Position numbers and translations under genes: made by a program. The notes under the pieces were generated by a model. The model had not been told where the DNA came from, searched no databases, and worked only from the letters and a program-made list of their open reading frames with translations. Positions 1-17,066 of a stretch of DNA of 64,000 nucleotides are shown one piece after another. The stretch comes from Centroberyx gerrardi (Eukaryota; Chordata; Actinopteri; Beryciformes; Berycidae): assembly GCF_048128805.1 (NCBI RefSeq), contig NC_136010.1:24878980-24942979 (forward strand). Reading direction: 5' to 3'. Position 1 is the stretch's first letter, and every line of letters begins with the position of its first letter.

Positions 1-2541
1 CTCTATTATTAATAGTAAAGTGTGTTATTTATTGCTTTTGTTACGTCCTTCAGAAGTGATCATGTTAGCACTCTGGTTGTTGCTGTTTCCCAAAGACATT
101 TTTTCTATGTTCTATGCTAAGTTCTGGGTTAAAAATATGTTTTTTCCCCAAAGAAACCATGATAATACTTGTGCTGTAGGCAACTAGGCTATATGACGAA
201 TAGATGTTAGTGGGGCTTCTGTAATTCTCTATGCAGAGGTGTCTCAAATGGATAGCCTTTGTATTAGCTTCATGTGATTGCTGATGTGAAGTTAACAGCT
301 GTGTGGTTCAGGCCAATCACCCATAAAATGACTGAATAACTGTGAATGTTAAAACATTCATGGTCAGTTTCACCAGTGCGTCTTCAATGAGATAGTTACT
401 GAAACTACCAAATTGAATATGAGGAGATGCCATGTGACATGGCAAATTACAATATCCTTAGCCTATGTGCAACCTTTGGCAGAGAAGTGCCTCATTATCA
501 CCAATTGTTATTGTTAATCAGTAGCCTTGATTTGTTTCCTTTGTGTGTGCGTAACTTCTTTTTTACTTCTTGCCAGTATACAGTGTTTCAAAAGTAGGTT
601 TACATTTTTATATACATGAAATACAGTGCAGACAAAGGACTGTGACAGCATCACAGAGAGAATGCAAAAATGAGTTAATGATGGGGAACAATTTGAACAC
701 TTGCGAGGACATTAAGTCCTACTAACATGTTATTTCCTGGTATTACTGACGCTTAAATCTGTTGAAATATCTTGTTAAATTGACAAAGTAAAAAAAACAA
801 AACAAAAAAAAACAGCTTTGTTTTTCATTACTATTACAAATTGTATACCTACTTTTGAAACACATTGTAGTGTATAATCCAGAATGCCATTGCAGGATCA
901 AAGTAATTTAGTTGGGGCTTTAATGATCAACACACCAGAGCCATTATGTCCATTTGATTATCTGATGTTATGTTCGTATACTGGAATGTAGCTATTGAAT
1001 TCTCCTCAAATGCTCTTTTTTTCTTGCCAATGCTTATCTTTCAAAATGATTCTTTTGTTTCTGAGTAATTTGTTTTGCTCATTTCAAAATCCCCCTGTCT
1101 TAATTGCTTCTCAATAGACTTGATTCAGTCTGTCCTGCAGAAATGCTGAAGAAACAGGAAACATGAACACCCTTCACCTCCAACAGTGGAATCTCACTTT
1201 TATTAGTGCTTCTGTTTTCAAGCAATGATGAAAAATCATTCAGACTAAAAAGTTGCCACCAACTCATGTATTTAGAAATACCCTTGTGATTATTGCGATA
1301 ATTACTGTTATATCTTGTTTTGCCTCCTTGTTTTGTATATTAATATTTAATAGGACTATTTAAATATTTAGAAAGAATTGATGAAACTTGCTGGACTAAA
1401 AGCTAGCAATATGTGCATTTGTATAAACTCAAACGGACTTGTTTATCTCATTAAATTATATATGTGCACAAAAATTGAACTTTTTAATCATACAACACAC
1501 CAATGTATCATTGATTGTATATCGTACACAAATAAATATCTATTCAATGCAAGTAGTTTGCAAAGGGATTTTTTAGGTTAAGTATAACTGCATATTTTTG
1601 TTTCCTTTGAAATGCTAGCAGAAGTTTTGAATTGAACTATCCTTGATTGAAACTGAAGTGTATAATCTAATAATCTGAATTTGCCAATAATCCATTTCTT
1701 GTTTTAATCTTGCAACGGTGAAAATACTTAAATTATTAATTACCTAAATCTGTGTAAAGCCTGACATCTAATGGTAAAAAGCATGCCACTGAAATTACCA
1801 TCTGCTATTGGCTGATCTTTGGTACCAGGTGATGTCACTTTCTATCACTTGGCACCATAGCTGCTCACACTGTAGTAAGCAAAATATTTTTCAGAAAAAA
1901 GTTAATACAAATGAGTTACATTGTGTGAATATTTGCCTTATTTTGAGAATGTAGCCTTATAGGATGAGGAATATATAAATTGTGGGAAAGAAAATGAGAT
2001 GGAGAGGAAGGGAGACGAAATGTAACTAAATAAACATCTCAATTTCCAAAAGAGCATATTTAGCCTGATGATTCTAATAGGATGGTGCCAGATATTAGGG
2101 AAATAACAACCGAATAATCCTAATGCAAGATGGCTACACTGGTTGTCTTGCAAAGGCAGTAATGAAATGGGATAAGGATGCAACCTATTAACAAACATCA
2201 TGCATCTGAGAATTCAAAACACCAAGGAGAAGAGGGGAAAGCGACATGGACATAACAGGAAATAATTTTGTGTTTAGTGTTTAATTTTTCATTCAGTGTT
2301 TTTTTTTTTTTTTTTTTCTAATGTATGGAATTTGTATATGTCCCTGTGTTCTCTAAACATGCAGGACCTACAGTTTGTATTAGGCCTATACATATTTACA
2401 ATAGAAAGCATGCATACTTTCACCTCAAAATATTTTATTTTGATTTATGGCATAAGATGCAATGTGACAGTATGAGAGGGAAAGAGAGGAGAGAGAGAGC
2501 TTGAGAGGAATAGGAAGTCAAGAAATGAATACCAAGACTTT
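1..2541. other. AT-rich intergenic sequence, no gene recognised
   Basis: No exon with conserved protein content is visible on either strand. The stretch is AT-rich and contains one small inverted-repeat element (581-867), a T tract near 2300 and a short GA-rich run near 2470-2500. Several AATAAA-like signals occur, for example near 1530. The block could therefore include the 3' UTR of a gene lying to the left of the window, but nothing proves this. Confidence 0.4.
581..867. mobile_element. Short TIR element, Tc1/mariner-like MITE
   Basis: The left end reads CAGTGTTTCAAAAGTAGG. The right end is its near-perfect reverse complement (CCTACTTTTGAAACACATTG). Both ends are flanked by TA, the target duplication typical of the Tc1/mariner superfamily. 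The element is about 287 bp with no coding capacity, so it would be a non-autonomous copy. The family name is inferred from the TA flanks and the CAGTG start. Confidence 0.6.
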
Positions 2542-2659
2542 CATTGCAGGGATCATCTTCAGATCTGCTCACCCTTTTTCAGCCGGGGTCGGCAGGCAGG
2601 GTAAATTCCCCTTTCTGTCCAGCAGGTGGCGGTAAATCAAAACAAAAACAAAGGAGGAG

Positions 2660-2718
2660 AATATTCGTGACTTCCTGTTCCGGGTCGCCAGTTTCCTGTG
2701 TAAATCATAACGACCGAA
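2660..2718 (+). promoter_or_regulatory. Probable ndufb11 promoter / 5' UTR with ETS-type sites
   Basis: Just upstream of the ndufb11 ATG the GC content rises. Two TTCCTG cores occur, CTTCCTGTTCCGG (2671-2683) and GTTTCCTGTG (2691-2700). Promoters of nuclear-encoded respiratory genes commonly carry GABPA/NRF-2 (ETS) sites of this form. The sites are seen directly; their role and the transcription start are inferred. Confidence 0.4.
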
Positions 2719-5700
2719 ATGTTGACCCGGTTGGCACGGCTCGGAGCCGCTTTGCCCCGTTTTCGCCTTCATCAGGCGGCCCGGTTCGTCTCCCAGTCGA
2801 AACCGACTGGCGCCGCAGGCACGGCCGCTGTGACGGAGCTGCAGCCCGCCGCGGCAGCGCATGGACACGGCGAGGTCAGCCAGTATGTCAAGGTGAGTTC
2901 ACCACCACCAGATATACGGCAGCCTTGGCGTTGCCGTTAACGTCACCGAACGCAAAATAACTTTTTTTTCTACATAGACGGGCGTACAGTGGCCTTAACG
3001 TTACCGTTACCGAACATGTAACCGAAAATGTTCCACATAGCGTTAGCCTGGCTCGCAAAATGGATAGGCTAGCTAAATCTGTGGCCCAAAATATGGTTGC
3101 CATGTTTGCTTATTATAAGCGACTTTGGGGGTGGTTGTTTCAGAAAGTCGCTTGACAGTTGACTGTTGCGGTCTTTTGGGGTTGTTGAAACATAACAGTG
3201 AGACTCAGATATCTCAGATGAAATACCAGCTGTCAATCATTCCCACCTGCTGCCCACAGTGCTCACCTCTGCTACCTGCACAAACTGTAGCACCCGCGTG
3301 CACAGAGCAGCCTCTACAGCTCTCCAGAGATGTTTTGATGTTAGCAGGCACAGCTATCTTAACAGCGCAAGATGCCGCCTACAAAATGGGCAAAATATCT
3401 GTATTCTGTTCTAGATATGGCCAGTTGTTAGGGGCTAGTGTATAGTCAATCTTTATTTTTTAACAGCATACAAGAAGTGAAGAGTGAAGACCACACTTGA
3501 ATGTAAAAATGATGTAGGCTACAGAATATAAAGAATTACATACTAAATACCCAAATAATAAATTTCACTGTCTATAACTGACTTCTACTCTGTGTATAGT
3601 GTAACCCAGTAAGTGATTAATGTTTCACCACATAGCCCTGTTTAAGTGTGTGCTTAAAAGAAGGAAAACATGGTTTCTTGTTTTGGGCTTCTTTTACATA
3701 GTCTATGTTGCTTGTTTTTCTTCCAAAGATCTGGCAACCCTGGCCCAGATCCGGCTGTCCAGTCAGCTCAGTGTTGGCAGGGGTCAATGCATATAGCTCA
3801 TTATTTTTTCTAACATGATTAATACAGCTGTAAGTCAAGCTGCAGTACATTCCCCTGAATGCTCAAACAATTTTGGATAGGATTGGTTGCATTTATTGAA
3901 GCCCAAATCAAACTGTTTAGTGTTGGGGATGTGTAGAAGGCGGCTTACTGTAGTCTCTTTTTTACGAACAAGGGTGAATATGGTTGTCATTGTTTTCTAA
4001 ACACTGGCAGTTTAGAAATATTTAAAGAATGAACATATTTATTAATGCTGGCGGAGAAATATGTAAGTTCCCAACCATAATAAGTATTGTTATACAAGCA
4101 TTCTATAGTACATTGTTTTGCCTGGGTCCAAATGTGTCTGACAGTCACTGCTGTCATACCCTCAGTCATAACCTCAGGTATGAATATGAATATGAATTTA
4201 AAATCTATCTTGTAGCTTGCACTGCTGATACATAATTTGTAACCTTTTTTCTTGTGTCAGAATCCAGATTTCCATGGATTCTCCAGTGATCCTGTGGTTG
4301 ACGCGTGGAACATGAGGGTAGCCTTCTTCTTTGGCATCTCAGTGGTTCTTGTTATTGGAGGCACCTTTATCCACTACTTACCAGACCATGGGTAAGTGTT
4401 TTTTTTTTTAATTAAACGTCTTTTCATGGTAAACGTCCTACTAAACCATTGACAGGGACAGAGAGCACTGCAAGACAGTACAGCTCTGCTGAGTAAAAGT
4501 GGCATGCTTCCGTACCAAGTTTAGTGCATGATGTGAACCGTGGACTGCAGCGTCCTGTCAGCTTTCTCCAAAACAACTAAAGCGTCCAGGTCCTGGTTCT
4601 TCCAGAAAAGGCAAAAATGACCATGAACTTAGTCCAAACAGCATAATCCATGTGTTCTGAACCAAACCATCGCACTGTGGGATATTTACCTCATTATTAG
4701 TTGGGTGATCTGGTGGAAGAATCTGGGTGAATGGAGATGATGAGGTAAATATTGGACTTTTGGGCTGACAGTGCAATTGTTTGGCTTCAGAAAACTTGGA
4801 TTATGCTGTTTGGAGAAATTTTATGGTAATTCTTTTCCCTTTTTGGAACTCTAAAGAAGCAGTTCCCAGCTATTTATTTTGGAGAAGGCTGACACAAAGC
4901 TGTGCCAGCTAACTCGCTGTACATTATATTGACATATTAACTTCATCGGTGTTTCGACTGACATGAGGGTGAATAGATAATAACTTTTCATTTTTGGGTG
5001 AACTATTCCTTTAATCTTGCTGAGTTTGACATGTTGAGTCTGTCAGCTTCTGTTGTGTTCCCCAAAGGAAAATAATCTTGTAGAGAAATACCGTGATTAC
5101 CCACTTTTTCAGACGACATCTTGAACACAGCATAGCGCTGCTGTCATTATGAGCTGTGTATATCTTGCATAGCCACAAAGGAGGGAGCGCCCCTCTGCTG
5201 ACGAACGTTATGGCAGAAGGCAGCCAGCTTCCTGCACTATTTAACCTTCTAGGAAGATAAAGGCTTTCAGAAGGATGCAATGAGGAAAGTGATTGAGGAC
5301 GGTCACCCAGTCTGTAGAAAATCCTGGGAAAAAGTAGCAGCAAAAGGAGGCAACACTTCCAATTTTCCAATATTGCAGTCTGTGTCAGTCGCAATTCAAT
5401 TCAACAGGCTTTGTTGGCATGAAAGTTAAGCCCAATATTGCCAAAGCATAGGGATGGGACGATATGCTTATCTCACCATACGATTCAATAGTGATATGGA
5501 GTTCATAATTTGATACAACCACGATACGATGTAATAAATAAAGTTCAGTGACAACAAAGTATGACTGTGCAGAATTATGTTTATTTCTGAGCCACAACTC
5601 TTTCTAGCAATTGCATTGGCTCACCAGAATGTAAACAACAATGTAAAAATGGCATTACAAAGTGTAAATAACATAATTCTGATAGCTGTGAAAATCTGAA

Positions 5701-6179
5701 AAGATCTGAGAGCTTGTGAAATTGTCTCATTTGTGATTATTGTGATTCAGTTTTCTCCCCCACGATACGTATTTTTACATTTTGTATTGCGATATACTGC
5801 ATTTCGATATGTCGTCCCATCCCTACTGAAGCATTAAGATACAGATCACACTTTGTATCAGTGTGTGTGTGTGGGTGTGCTGAGTTGACACTCCACCCTA
5901 TGATGACTATCAGTAGTCACAACAGATCAACACTAAATAATACAGTTAAAACGGGAATAAAACAAGGATCAAAAACAGAAGTTGAATGTGTGTGTGTGTG
6001 TTGGTCACTCACTGTTCCTCAGTTTGTGACAAGTTAATACATTGTGCGCTCAGATCTACTGTGTTTACTTCTCCTCGGACAATTCCTACTTTGGACTTGT
6101 CCAAGCTCTTTGAAGTTGATTTTTTTTTAAAGAACATTTCTCTGGGTGGCCTGGTCTCTCCCCCCCCCCCCCCCCCCCC

Positions 6180-6214
<35 letters not shown>

Positions 6215-6372
6215 CCCCTCTCTCTCTCTCTCTCAGGATGCGGCAGTGGGCCAGAAGGGAAGCAGAGCGTCTGGTCCACCAGAGGGAGCTGGAGGGTCTT
6301 CCTCTCATAGAGGAGAACTACTACAACCCCGATAAGATCGTTCTGCCCGACCGTTCTGCTGGACACCAGTAG
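2719..6372 (+). CDS. ndufb11: NADH:ubiquinone oxidoreductase subunit B11 (complex I ESSS subunit)
   Basis: There are three coding exons: 2719-2892, 4261-4391 and 6237-6372. They join in phase to 146 codons, close to the mammalian length of about 153. Exon 1 gives an Arg-rich, acid-poor N-terminus ([20 protein letters not shown]) that looks like a mitochondrial presequence. Exon 2 holds the single membrane segment (roughly residues 75-98) ending in HYLPDHG. Exon 3 gives the matched C-terminal block with REAERL and the ending [12 protein letters not shown]. The protein is an accessory subunit of the complex I membrane arm in the inner mitochondrial membrane and is needed for assembly, not catalysis. 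The splice sites are canonical (AAG|gtgagt, tgtcag|AAT, ATGG|gtaagt, tctcag|GATG). The acceptor of exon 3 lies directly behind a poly-C and CT microsatellite. The next gene downstream on the same strand is rhoa. Confidence 0.93.
4555..5010 (-). repeat. TTAA-flanked MITE copy, family with AGGAATAGTTCACCC ends
   Basis: The element lies in ndufb11 intron 2. Read on the minus strand it starts after a TTAA (5011-5014) with AGGAATAGTTCACCCAAAAA. The same terminus occurs at 42588 (+) and 41682 (-). Inside, the stretches around 4625-4700 and 4741-4815 are imperfect inverted repeats of each other, so the transcript could fold into a long hairpin. No coding content is seen. The left boundary is uncertain and no second full terminus was found, so the copy is probably truncated. 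Confidence 0.6.
5449..5825. mobile_element. hAT-type MITE with TAGGGATGGGACGATAT ends
   Basis: This 377 bp element in ndufb11 intron 2 begins TAGGGATGGGACGATATG and ends with the inverted counterpart CATATCGAAATGC on the other strand side, closing with GTCGTCCCATCCCTA. The flanking eight bases match at six positions (CCAAAGCA, CTGAAGCA). This fits the 8-bp target duplication of hAT transposons with some decay. TAGGGATG ends are common in hAT families. There is no coding capacity. A possible lone end of a related family (TAGGGATGCAGCGATTAACTG) occurs near 25022. Confidence 0.65.
6160..6236 (+). repeat. Poly-C / (CT)n microsatellite forming the ndufb11 exon 3 polypyrimidine tract
   Basis: A run of about 21 C is followed by an interrupted CT repeat that ends in the acceptor CTCAG immediately before exon 3. 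The pyrimidine content over 77 bases is almost complete. The simple repeat therefore appears to serve as the splice-site polypyrimidine tract. Confidence 0.85.
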
Positions 6373-6413
6373 GATGTCCAACAACATCCGCTTATTGTAT
6401 TTCAATAGTATGT

Positions 6414-6419
6414 AATAAA
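6414..6419 (+). terminator. ndufb11 polyadenylation signal
   Basis: A canonical AATAAA hexamer lies 42 bases after the ndufb11 stop codon, followed within 20-40 bases by GT-rich sequence (ctgttgtaattgtg, then tcttttgtgg). This gives a very short 3' UTR, usual for small respiratory subunits. Confidence 0.6.
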
Positions 6420-8082
6420 TGCTGTATCTGTTGTAATTGTGTAATCTTTTGTGGACAATTACTTCTTGCAGCTGCAACATGAATGTTTATTAATTATTAA
6501 GCAACGGTAAATCTGCAATCATTTATCCCTCACATACCTGGAAAAAGCTATAATCCAGTATATATAAAGCTCATTTGTTTCAGTAGACTACACTGTATTC
6601 TCTCTCTGTCTGTTTCATCTTGCTTTATTGGCATGCCATGTAAATACATCTGTGTTACTAAAGCAGAGGGGAAAATAATAAGCAAAAAGAAAGAGAATAA
6701 TATCTTGTATTACTAAAAGTATAATATAAAAAAGTGAATATAATATGATCAAATGATAATGATGAAAATATCCAAGTGCATTTTTAGATTCATTCTCTTG
6801 TTTGAATTTCTATAAAATTATTTACTCTTCCACATATATAAGACCGATTATTAACTTTATTTTCCCAGTCGTATCCCACACTGTGCCTTTGGGAAAAGCA
6901 TATTTATATTATTTAATTCAACTGTAATTAACACAGAATGTTTGCCATTTTTAGCAATTGCTTTCTGAAATCCATGTCCTTTTTATTACACAAAATTATG
7001 GGTGAACATCAACAAAACCTATTGGTAGCATCTGTTATGTACTGTATGGCAATACCAAGCCAAGGGTTTGCCCGAGTGTTTTGAGCATACTTGGTGCAAT
7101 TCAGTTGAGTGTGCACAGTGGGGATTTAATACCACATTGCAAGTCTTCATTAAATTGACTCGTTTTCTGGAACTGAGCACTTTTCAATCAGCTGTGCACG
7201 TTTCCCCAGAATAAAAGGTGCATCCTGCCATGTTCTTTATTCACATTCACACCTGGCAGCTCCCAGCACAACTACAGCCATTTTGTGGGTTTATGAAATT
7301 AATAAAACAATATCTCCTGTCAAAAAAGGGTTCTAACTGTGTTGTGGGTTACACTATACACAGAGTGGAAGTAAGTGTGGCACCTAAAATGGAATCAACT
7401 ATGGATAATTGTGCACAGACGCATGTGAACTAAACCAGGAGACCAGAGGCAATAAATGGGAGCTGCCACACCCTCCGCAACATTACTGCCATTGCCTATG
7501 CATGCGACTGGTAATTCCCAATTTTAGGAAAAGATACCAATTTCTCCACTGACAACAGCCTCAATAGACCAGAATGCAATGCAGTCACAAGATTGGTTAC
7601 ATTTTGAGTAAGAGGGCAACACTTTTTCTGGAAAAACTCACTCTGCTATCACACTATTACTCTATTCAACTACCACAAGTATAACCCACAGCTGAATGCA
7701 CAAGTTCACGCCCATTCTGTGGGGTTGTCCAAAGGCATTCTGGGAAATGGAGAAAATCCTTAACTGATGGAGAAGTAGATAAGGCAAGTTGATGGAAAGT
7801 GGGTAATGTACTATATGAAAGAAAACCAATGTTGTGCACTAAAAGTTAAGGTGTACTGTGATTGGTTGAACCTAAATTGATAGGCCCTAATTGGTGGTGC
7901 GCCAAGTTCAATGCCAGCTGAACCCAGAACAGGGTGCCAGTATACAGATGGTAGACCAAGGGAAAGCCATGTTTAGCTGTCAGTAAAATAAAAGCCATCA
8001 TATTCTGGAGATGCTTGGGTTTTGTCATTTTTCATACTGAGTGCACCTTTAACTGTGTGCTGTTGTCAACACAACAGAATTT

Positions 8083-8216
8083 GGTGGTGAAGATGGGATG
8101 CTTTTGGATAGAAAAGATTTTACCACCTGCAGTTTTCTATCCTACCAGCCAGTTAATTGCAGTTCATTGCATTCACCTGGTGTCCCAGGTGTAAAACAGT
8201 CTCTGATTAGATGGCT
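8083..8216 (-). repeat. Fragment of dispersed repeat shared with 27713-27890
   Basis: The stretch CTATCCTACCAGCCAGTTAAT followed by a CATTCACCTGG and CCCAGGTGTAAA block matches, in reverse complement, the interior of the TIR element at 27713-27890. The ends are not preserved here, so this is a degraded copy. Confidence 0.5.
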
Positions 8217-8227
8217 AGAATGAAAAA

Positions 8228-8260
8228 GAGTTATTTGCCAATCACATTGGCAAATAACTC
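8228..8260. repeat. Perfect palindrome, 15-bp arms with 3-base loop
   Basis: GAGTTATTTGCCAAT and its exact reverse complement ATTGGCAAATAACTC are separated only by CAC. Such a perfect short hairpin could extrude as a cruciform. It lies 12 bases after the degraded repeat at 8083-8216. It may be a transposon footprint, but no function is visible. Confidence 0.85.
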
Positions 8261-8869
8261 TCTAGTAGTAACATGAAAATTAAAATTGGGAAAGGAATTA
8301 ATCATAGCAGAATTAAAAAAAACCTGTTGAGTCAGCTTACTCACCCAAAAAATATTTTTTTTATCAAATAAATGTTTTAAAAAGGTTGATTTATTTCTGT
8401 ACCAAATATCTCGATTATCCTAAATAAAATACTTATGCAGAGAAAAATTTGCCTACTTAAAGTCTAATAAATGTTAAAATAACTAAAGTTTATAAAATTA
8501 TAAATAATGTATACAATGATAAATAATAATATTGGGAAAAGGTAAGCTAATGCTGCTTTTAATCTGTGTTGATCACATGACCAGTCTGGCTGGGTCATGT
8601 GATGTATTGTTTGAGTATACTTCAATCTGAACTATCTGCTGGTAAATAAAAACAAACATAACAAAAAAATGGCCGCGGGTAATGGTGTACTGAATCGTCA
8701 CCTAAGTCCGCACTATGCAGTACATTAGTGTGTAATAGGTTAGTGTCTGATTTCAGACATACTCATATAAGTAGCCGTTGGCTCTATTCTTTTTTTTTAA
8801 CTTGCTGTAGTCAATTTACTTCCGTTTTCTACACCGGTAAAGGAGCACTGAGTATGGTGATTCAGTCTT

Positions 8870-9030
8870 TCGGTTGGTTGGCTAAACTAGCCTTCAGTCA
8901 TGATTTCACCGCGTCCTATTGGTTGGAAGTGCGCAGTATGGGCGGATGTTATCGGCGTGGCACCCTCGGGGGCGGGACTGACAGGTCGGACAGGAAAAGA
9001 AAAAGAAGGCGAGTGTCTCAGACAAAACGG
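8870..9030 (+). promoter_or_regulatory. Probable rhoa promoter and non-coding first exon
   Basis: A GC-rich patch in AT-rich surroundings contains two ATTGG/TTGGTTGG CCAAT-type motifs near 8872-8926, a GC box (GGGGGCGGGACTG near 8969) and then AGACAAAACG|GTAAAATG near 9028, a possible donor. RHOA genes have a non-coding first exon and the coding ATG starts the next exon, which fits the acceptor directly before 10837. The exon boundaries are inferred. Confidence 0.4.
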
Positions 9031-10815
9031 TAAAATGATGTTTAAACAACTACTTATAATACATCTCTGCTTGTTTACTTTGTATATTGGGGTACCTGCC
9101 GAAGCCAAAGATTGAATTAAGATCTCAAAGTTGTTCTCTGTGTGGCCAACTTGTTAAGAGGCCCGCTGTCCCGAGAAACTAGGCAAAGTTAGCAAGCTAA
9201 CAGTTAGCTATCTGTGATGGTGACGGAATGGGAACTGCTGCTAGCTAGAAGTTAGCTGACACACTACTGAATCAGTGACAAACGTCTTTGTCATAGACTA
9301 ACGTTATAGGCCATAAACTACCGAGCGTTAATATTACATTACGTTGGTAGCTGTAACGTAAAGCAATTCATTAGGGGTTAAGTTGGTAGATGTAATATTA
9401 ACCTATACAGTAGAGATAAATAGCACAAAGTTAATTAATTAACGCAACGTTAGCTTGCCAAATTGGCTAACTACGACGGTCAAGTAGCTTAGCTGAACAG
9501 TAAGTGCCATTATGCTACCTTTGCCAACACTGTTTTTAGCACATCTATCTAACGTTAGCTCAGGTCATTCTCATAGGTGGTTAGTCAGCTCACAGAAACC
9601 AGTGAACCAGGTTATGTTACAGCTAACGTGAAGTTCTAACTTCCGAACTGTGACTTTACAAGGCAACGCTAGGTAGCTTGCCAGTCAGAAACTTTGTAAC
9701 TATCTGACAACACCGTTTTCCCTGATTTTAAGAGACACTGAGGTGGTGTCATCACCAGTGGGATGACTTCTGCGTGGTTGTCGGGGACGTGATGATTCAT
9801 TCAAGTGCTTAAGGAAGAAACCCGAGCCTACGGCCAGACAGGAAGCTTTAACCTCCCTGAGTCTGAACGCTTGACTTGAAAAATAAGCAGCGAAATTGGC
9901 GTGATTAGTAGTTTTGATGAGACACTGTAGATTGGTGCAGTTTTAAGTGGTGCAGGCTTGATAGACAACACCACCAGTGCCTTCTTTGGGTAATGTGGCT
10001 TTTATAGACTTTTTGTTGAGATGTCATTGGTTATTTGTCAGAAATACCTAATGGACATTTTTCCTGCTGTATATTTTAAATGGGAGGGGGTAGAAATTTA
10101 CTGGTGGTTGGATAAAGTCCTGCTTGAAGCTGATTGGTCTTTGCTTTACTGTGTCAGGCCAATTTCACGCTTGAGTTGATTTTATTTTTGAAGTTGCATC
10201 CATCTCACTCCGTTCATCTCCTTACATTGATGTTGCCTGCATTCACACTGCCTTTTCATTTTTTCTTCCATCTCAAAGTAAGGTGTATTGGAACACATTC
10301 AGGAAAACTAAAAGGAGATGGCTACAGAAGGGCAATGTTGTTTTTTGACCAGTTGTCACAAGACCATCATTTGGAGGGGATCAGTGCATTCATAATCAGG
10401 GCACAGGTGCTTTTCCACAGCTGAAAACTATGTGCTGCACTTTGATACGATCTGTCAAGGCCTTGAGCATCCACTAATAATTTCTAGTGTCATGCAAGTG
10501 CTGATTGCATTATTGAAAACATTACTTGTTTCTGCATATGTGGAAGGGGTGCTCTACACTCGACCACAGGTACACTTGCACTTAGTGAGAGGTGAGAGAC
10601 CACAAACAAATTATGGGACAGCTGTGTTCAGCGTTGTTGCTTTATCAATACAAATACTTGTTGAGAGTTTTGGAAAGTCGAAAAGTTGGCATGTTGGCGC
10701 ATCAATCCATGCTAGGTTTCTACACTGGTGCTCACCCAAAACAAAACGAGGCGTTTTTACATCAGATCCTGTGTATTGGTAAATGTTTTGACTGTGTTAA
10801 GTATTTCCATCTTAA

Positions 10816-15612
<4,797 letters not shown>

Positions 15613-16975
15613 AGTGTTGGGAGAGACGGGAGCGGGAGGGAAGGGGAAAACAAACCACGCCAAGGAAAAAGTATGCATCCCTCTTCTCTGTCTGCCTTCA
15701 CACTAAGGTGGGCAAGATTTCACAGGGGGATTAGGGACAGGGGAGAAAAAAGTCAAACCAGGCCAAAGGAAATAAGAGATGAGAGGTCAAATGTATTGGG
15801 AAAAATGGAGTATATAAACATAAGGCCAAGGTGATTGCTATTAGCTTTCAAATGAAAATAATCGCGTGGTTAAGATTTTTTATTAGGTCCTCAACTAAGA
15901 GAAGGTAAAGAGAAGAACATCTCTCTCACTCAAACCTTTCAAAGTGTGGCAGTGCACTTCAGTAGGCCTGCCCATTCTCTGCTGGGAGTGTGATGAAGAT
16001 TGATATTCTCTGTGGTCCTACGCCTCAGCACTATTTGTTCTGGTTGAGACAAGTTCCAGAAGAGATCAGGGGCATCATTGCATCCAAAAAAAAAAAAAGT
16101 ATGCTTGCCCAGCTTTTGTCAGACTTCCGTGGCTTGCAGTGTGTCTGTCTGTGCTTGTCTTTCAGTTCTGTCCAATCATTCCATAGGTGTTTTTATTTTC
16201 TTTTGTTTTCCCTATGGATAAATAGACCAACCTAACTTCATGTGGACCGGCCTTTCTCTTTTATGAACCAATGGTCCAGTATTATAGTTCATTTGATACC
16301 ATTTTCATTAATTTAAAAAAAGCTAAAAGTTTTTATTTGCATTTGACCATAAATACATATTAAATGCATACTTGGATAATGAGACCAACTGATTTTTAAG
16401 TGTTTTATAAGCTTGTTCATGTATTGTATAAATGAAGAATTTAGTTGATCCTTAGTTAGGCTCTCGAGTCAGAATATATTGTTGAGTTGATGTGGACTGT
16501 CAGACACACCGTCAGGGTTTGAGAGGAGGGTATGCGTTTGTATACAGTTAGGTATGAAAGCTTTTACAAATTGGCATATTCCTCTTTTAAGATTTGTTGC
16601 CTGCGTGCCAGGCTGTTATTGGGAGTTTTAAAATTGGACTTGTTTTTGCCTTTCTGCCAGTCCACTCACGACGTGTCTAGAACTATCCCGTTTCATTTTC
16701 TGTTGTACTTTCTTTTAACTTTCTGTGATATTCTACTGGCTTATCATTTTGTATTAGTTGCACATATTTTGAAAAAAAAAATCAACTTAAAAAGACGAGT
16801 TCAATATTTGAAAAGAACATGATGTCAAATTATGGAATGCAAAATGCAAGTAACTCATAAACGATTGGTTATCTGTGAGAGGAAGAAAGTCTTTTGTATA
16901 CAAATTTATCCTCGCATTTCTCCAATTGTCTTTTTAAATGTATTCTAAAGGAAATAAATTGTAACAGGGAATGAC
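15613..16975 (+). other. rhoa 3' UTR with polyadenylation signal
   Basis: After the stop codon there are about 1.35 kb without conserved coding content, ending at GGAAATAAATTG with AATAAA at 16953-16958. The length suits a RHOA 3' UTR. The next feature is the convergent Nudix gene, whose stop is at 17067-17069. The two genes are therefore tail to tail with barely 100 bases between them. Confidence 0.55.
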
Positions 16976-17066
16976 CAAATGTGTCACGGTTCATTTTTAC
17001 ACACACTGTTTATTTGCAAACCATGTATTTGGCATTTACAGAGCGTGTATCAGATGGTGTTCACTC

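Larger units (their letters stand above)
6420..8890. other. Intergenic region between ndufb11 and rhoa
   Basis: No coding exon is recognised on either strand. It contains AT-rich DNA, a fragment of a dispersed repeat (8083-8216) followed directly by a perfect palindrome (8228-8260), and otherwise unremarkable sequence. Short open frames here lack similarity to any family I know and have no splice context. Confidence 0.4.

Noticed and set aside
5986-6372. 128-codon + frame containing ndufb11 exon 3
   Set aside because: The part before 6237 is translation through the intron and poly-C tract. Only exon 3 is coding.
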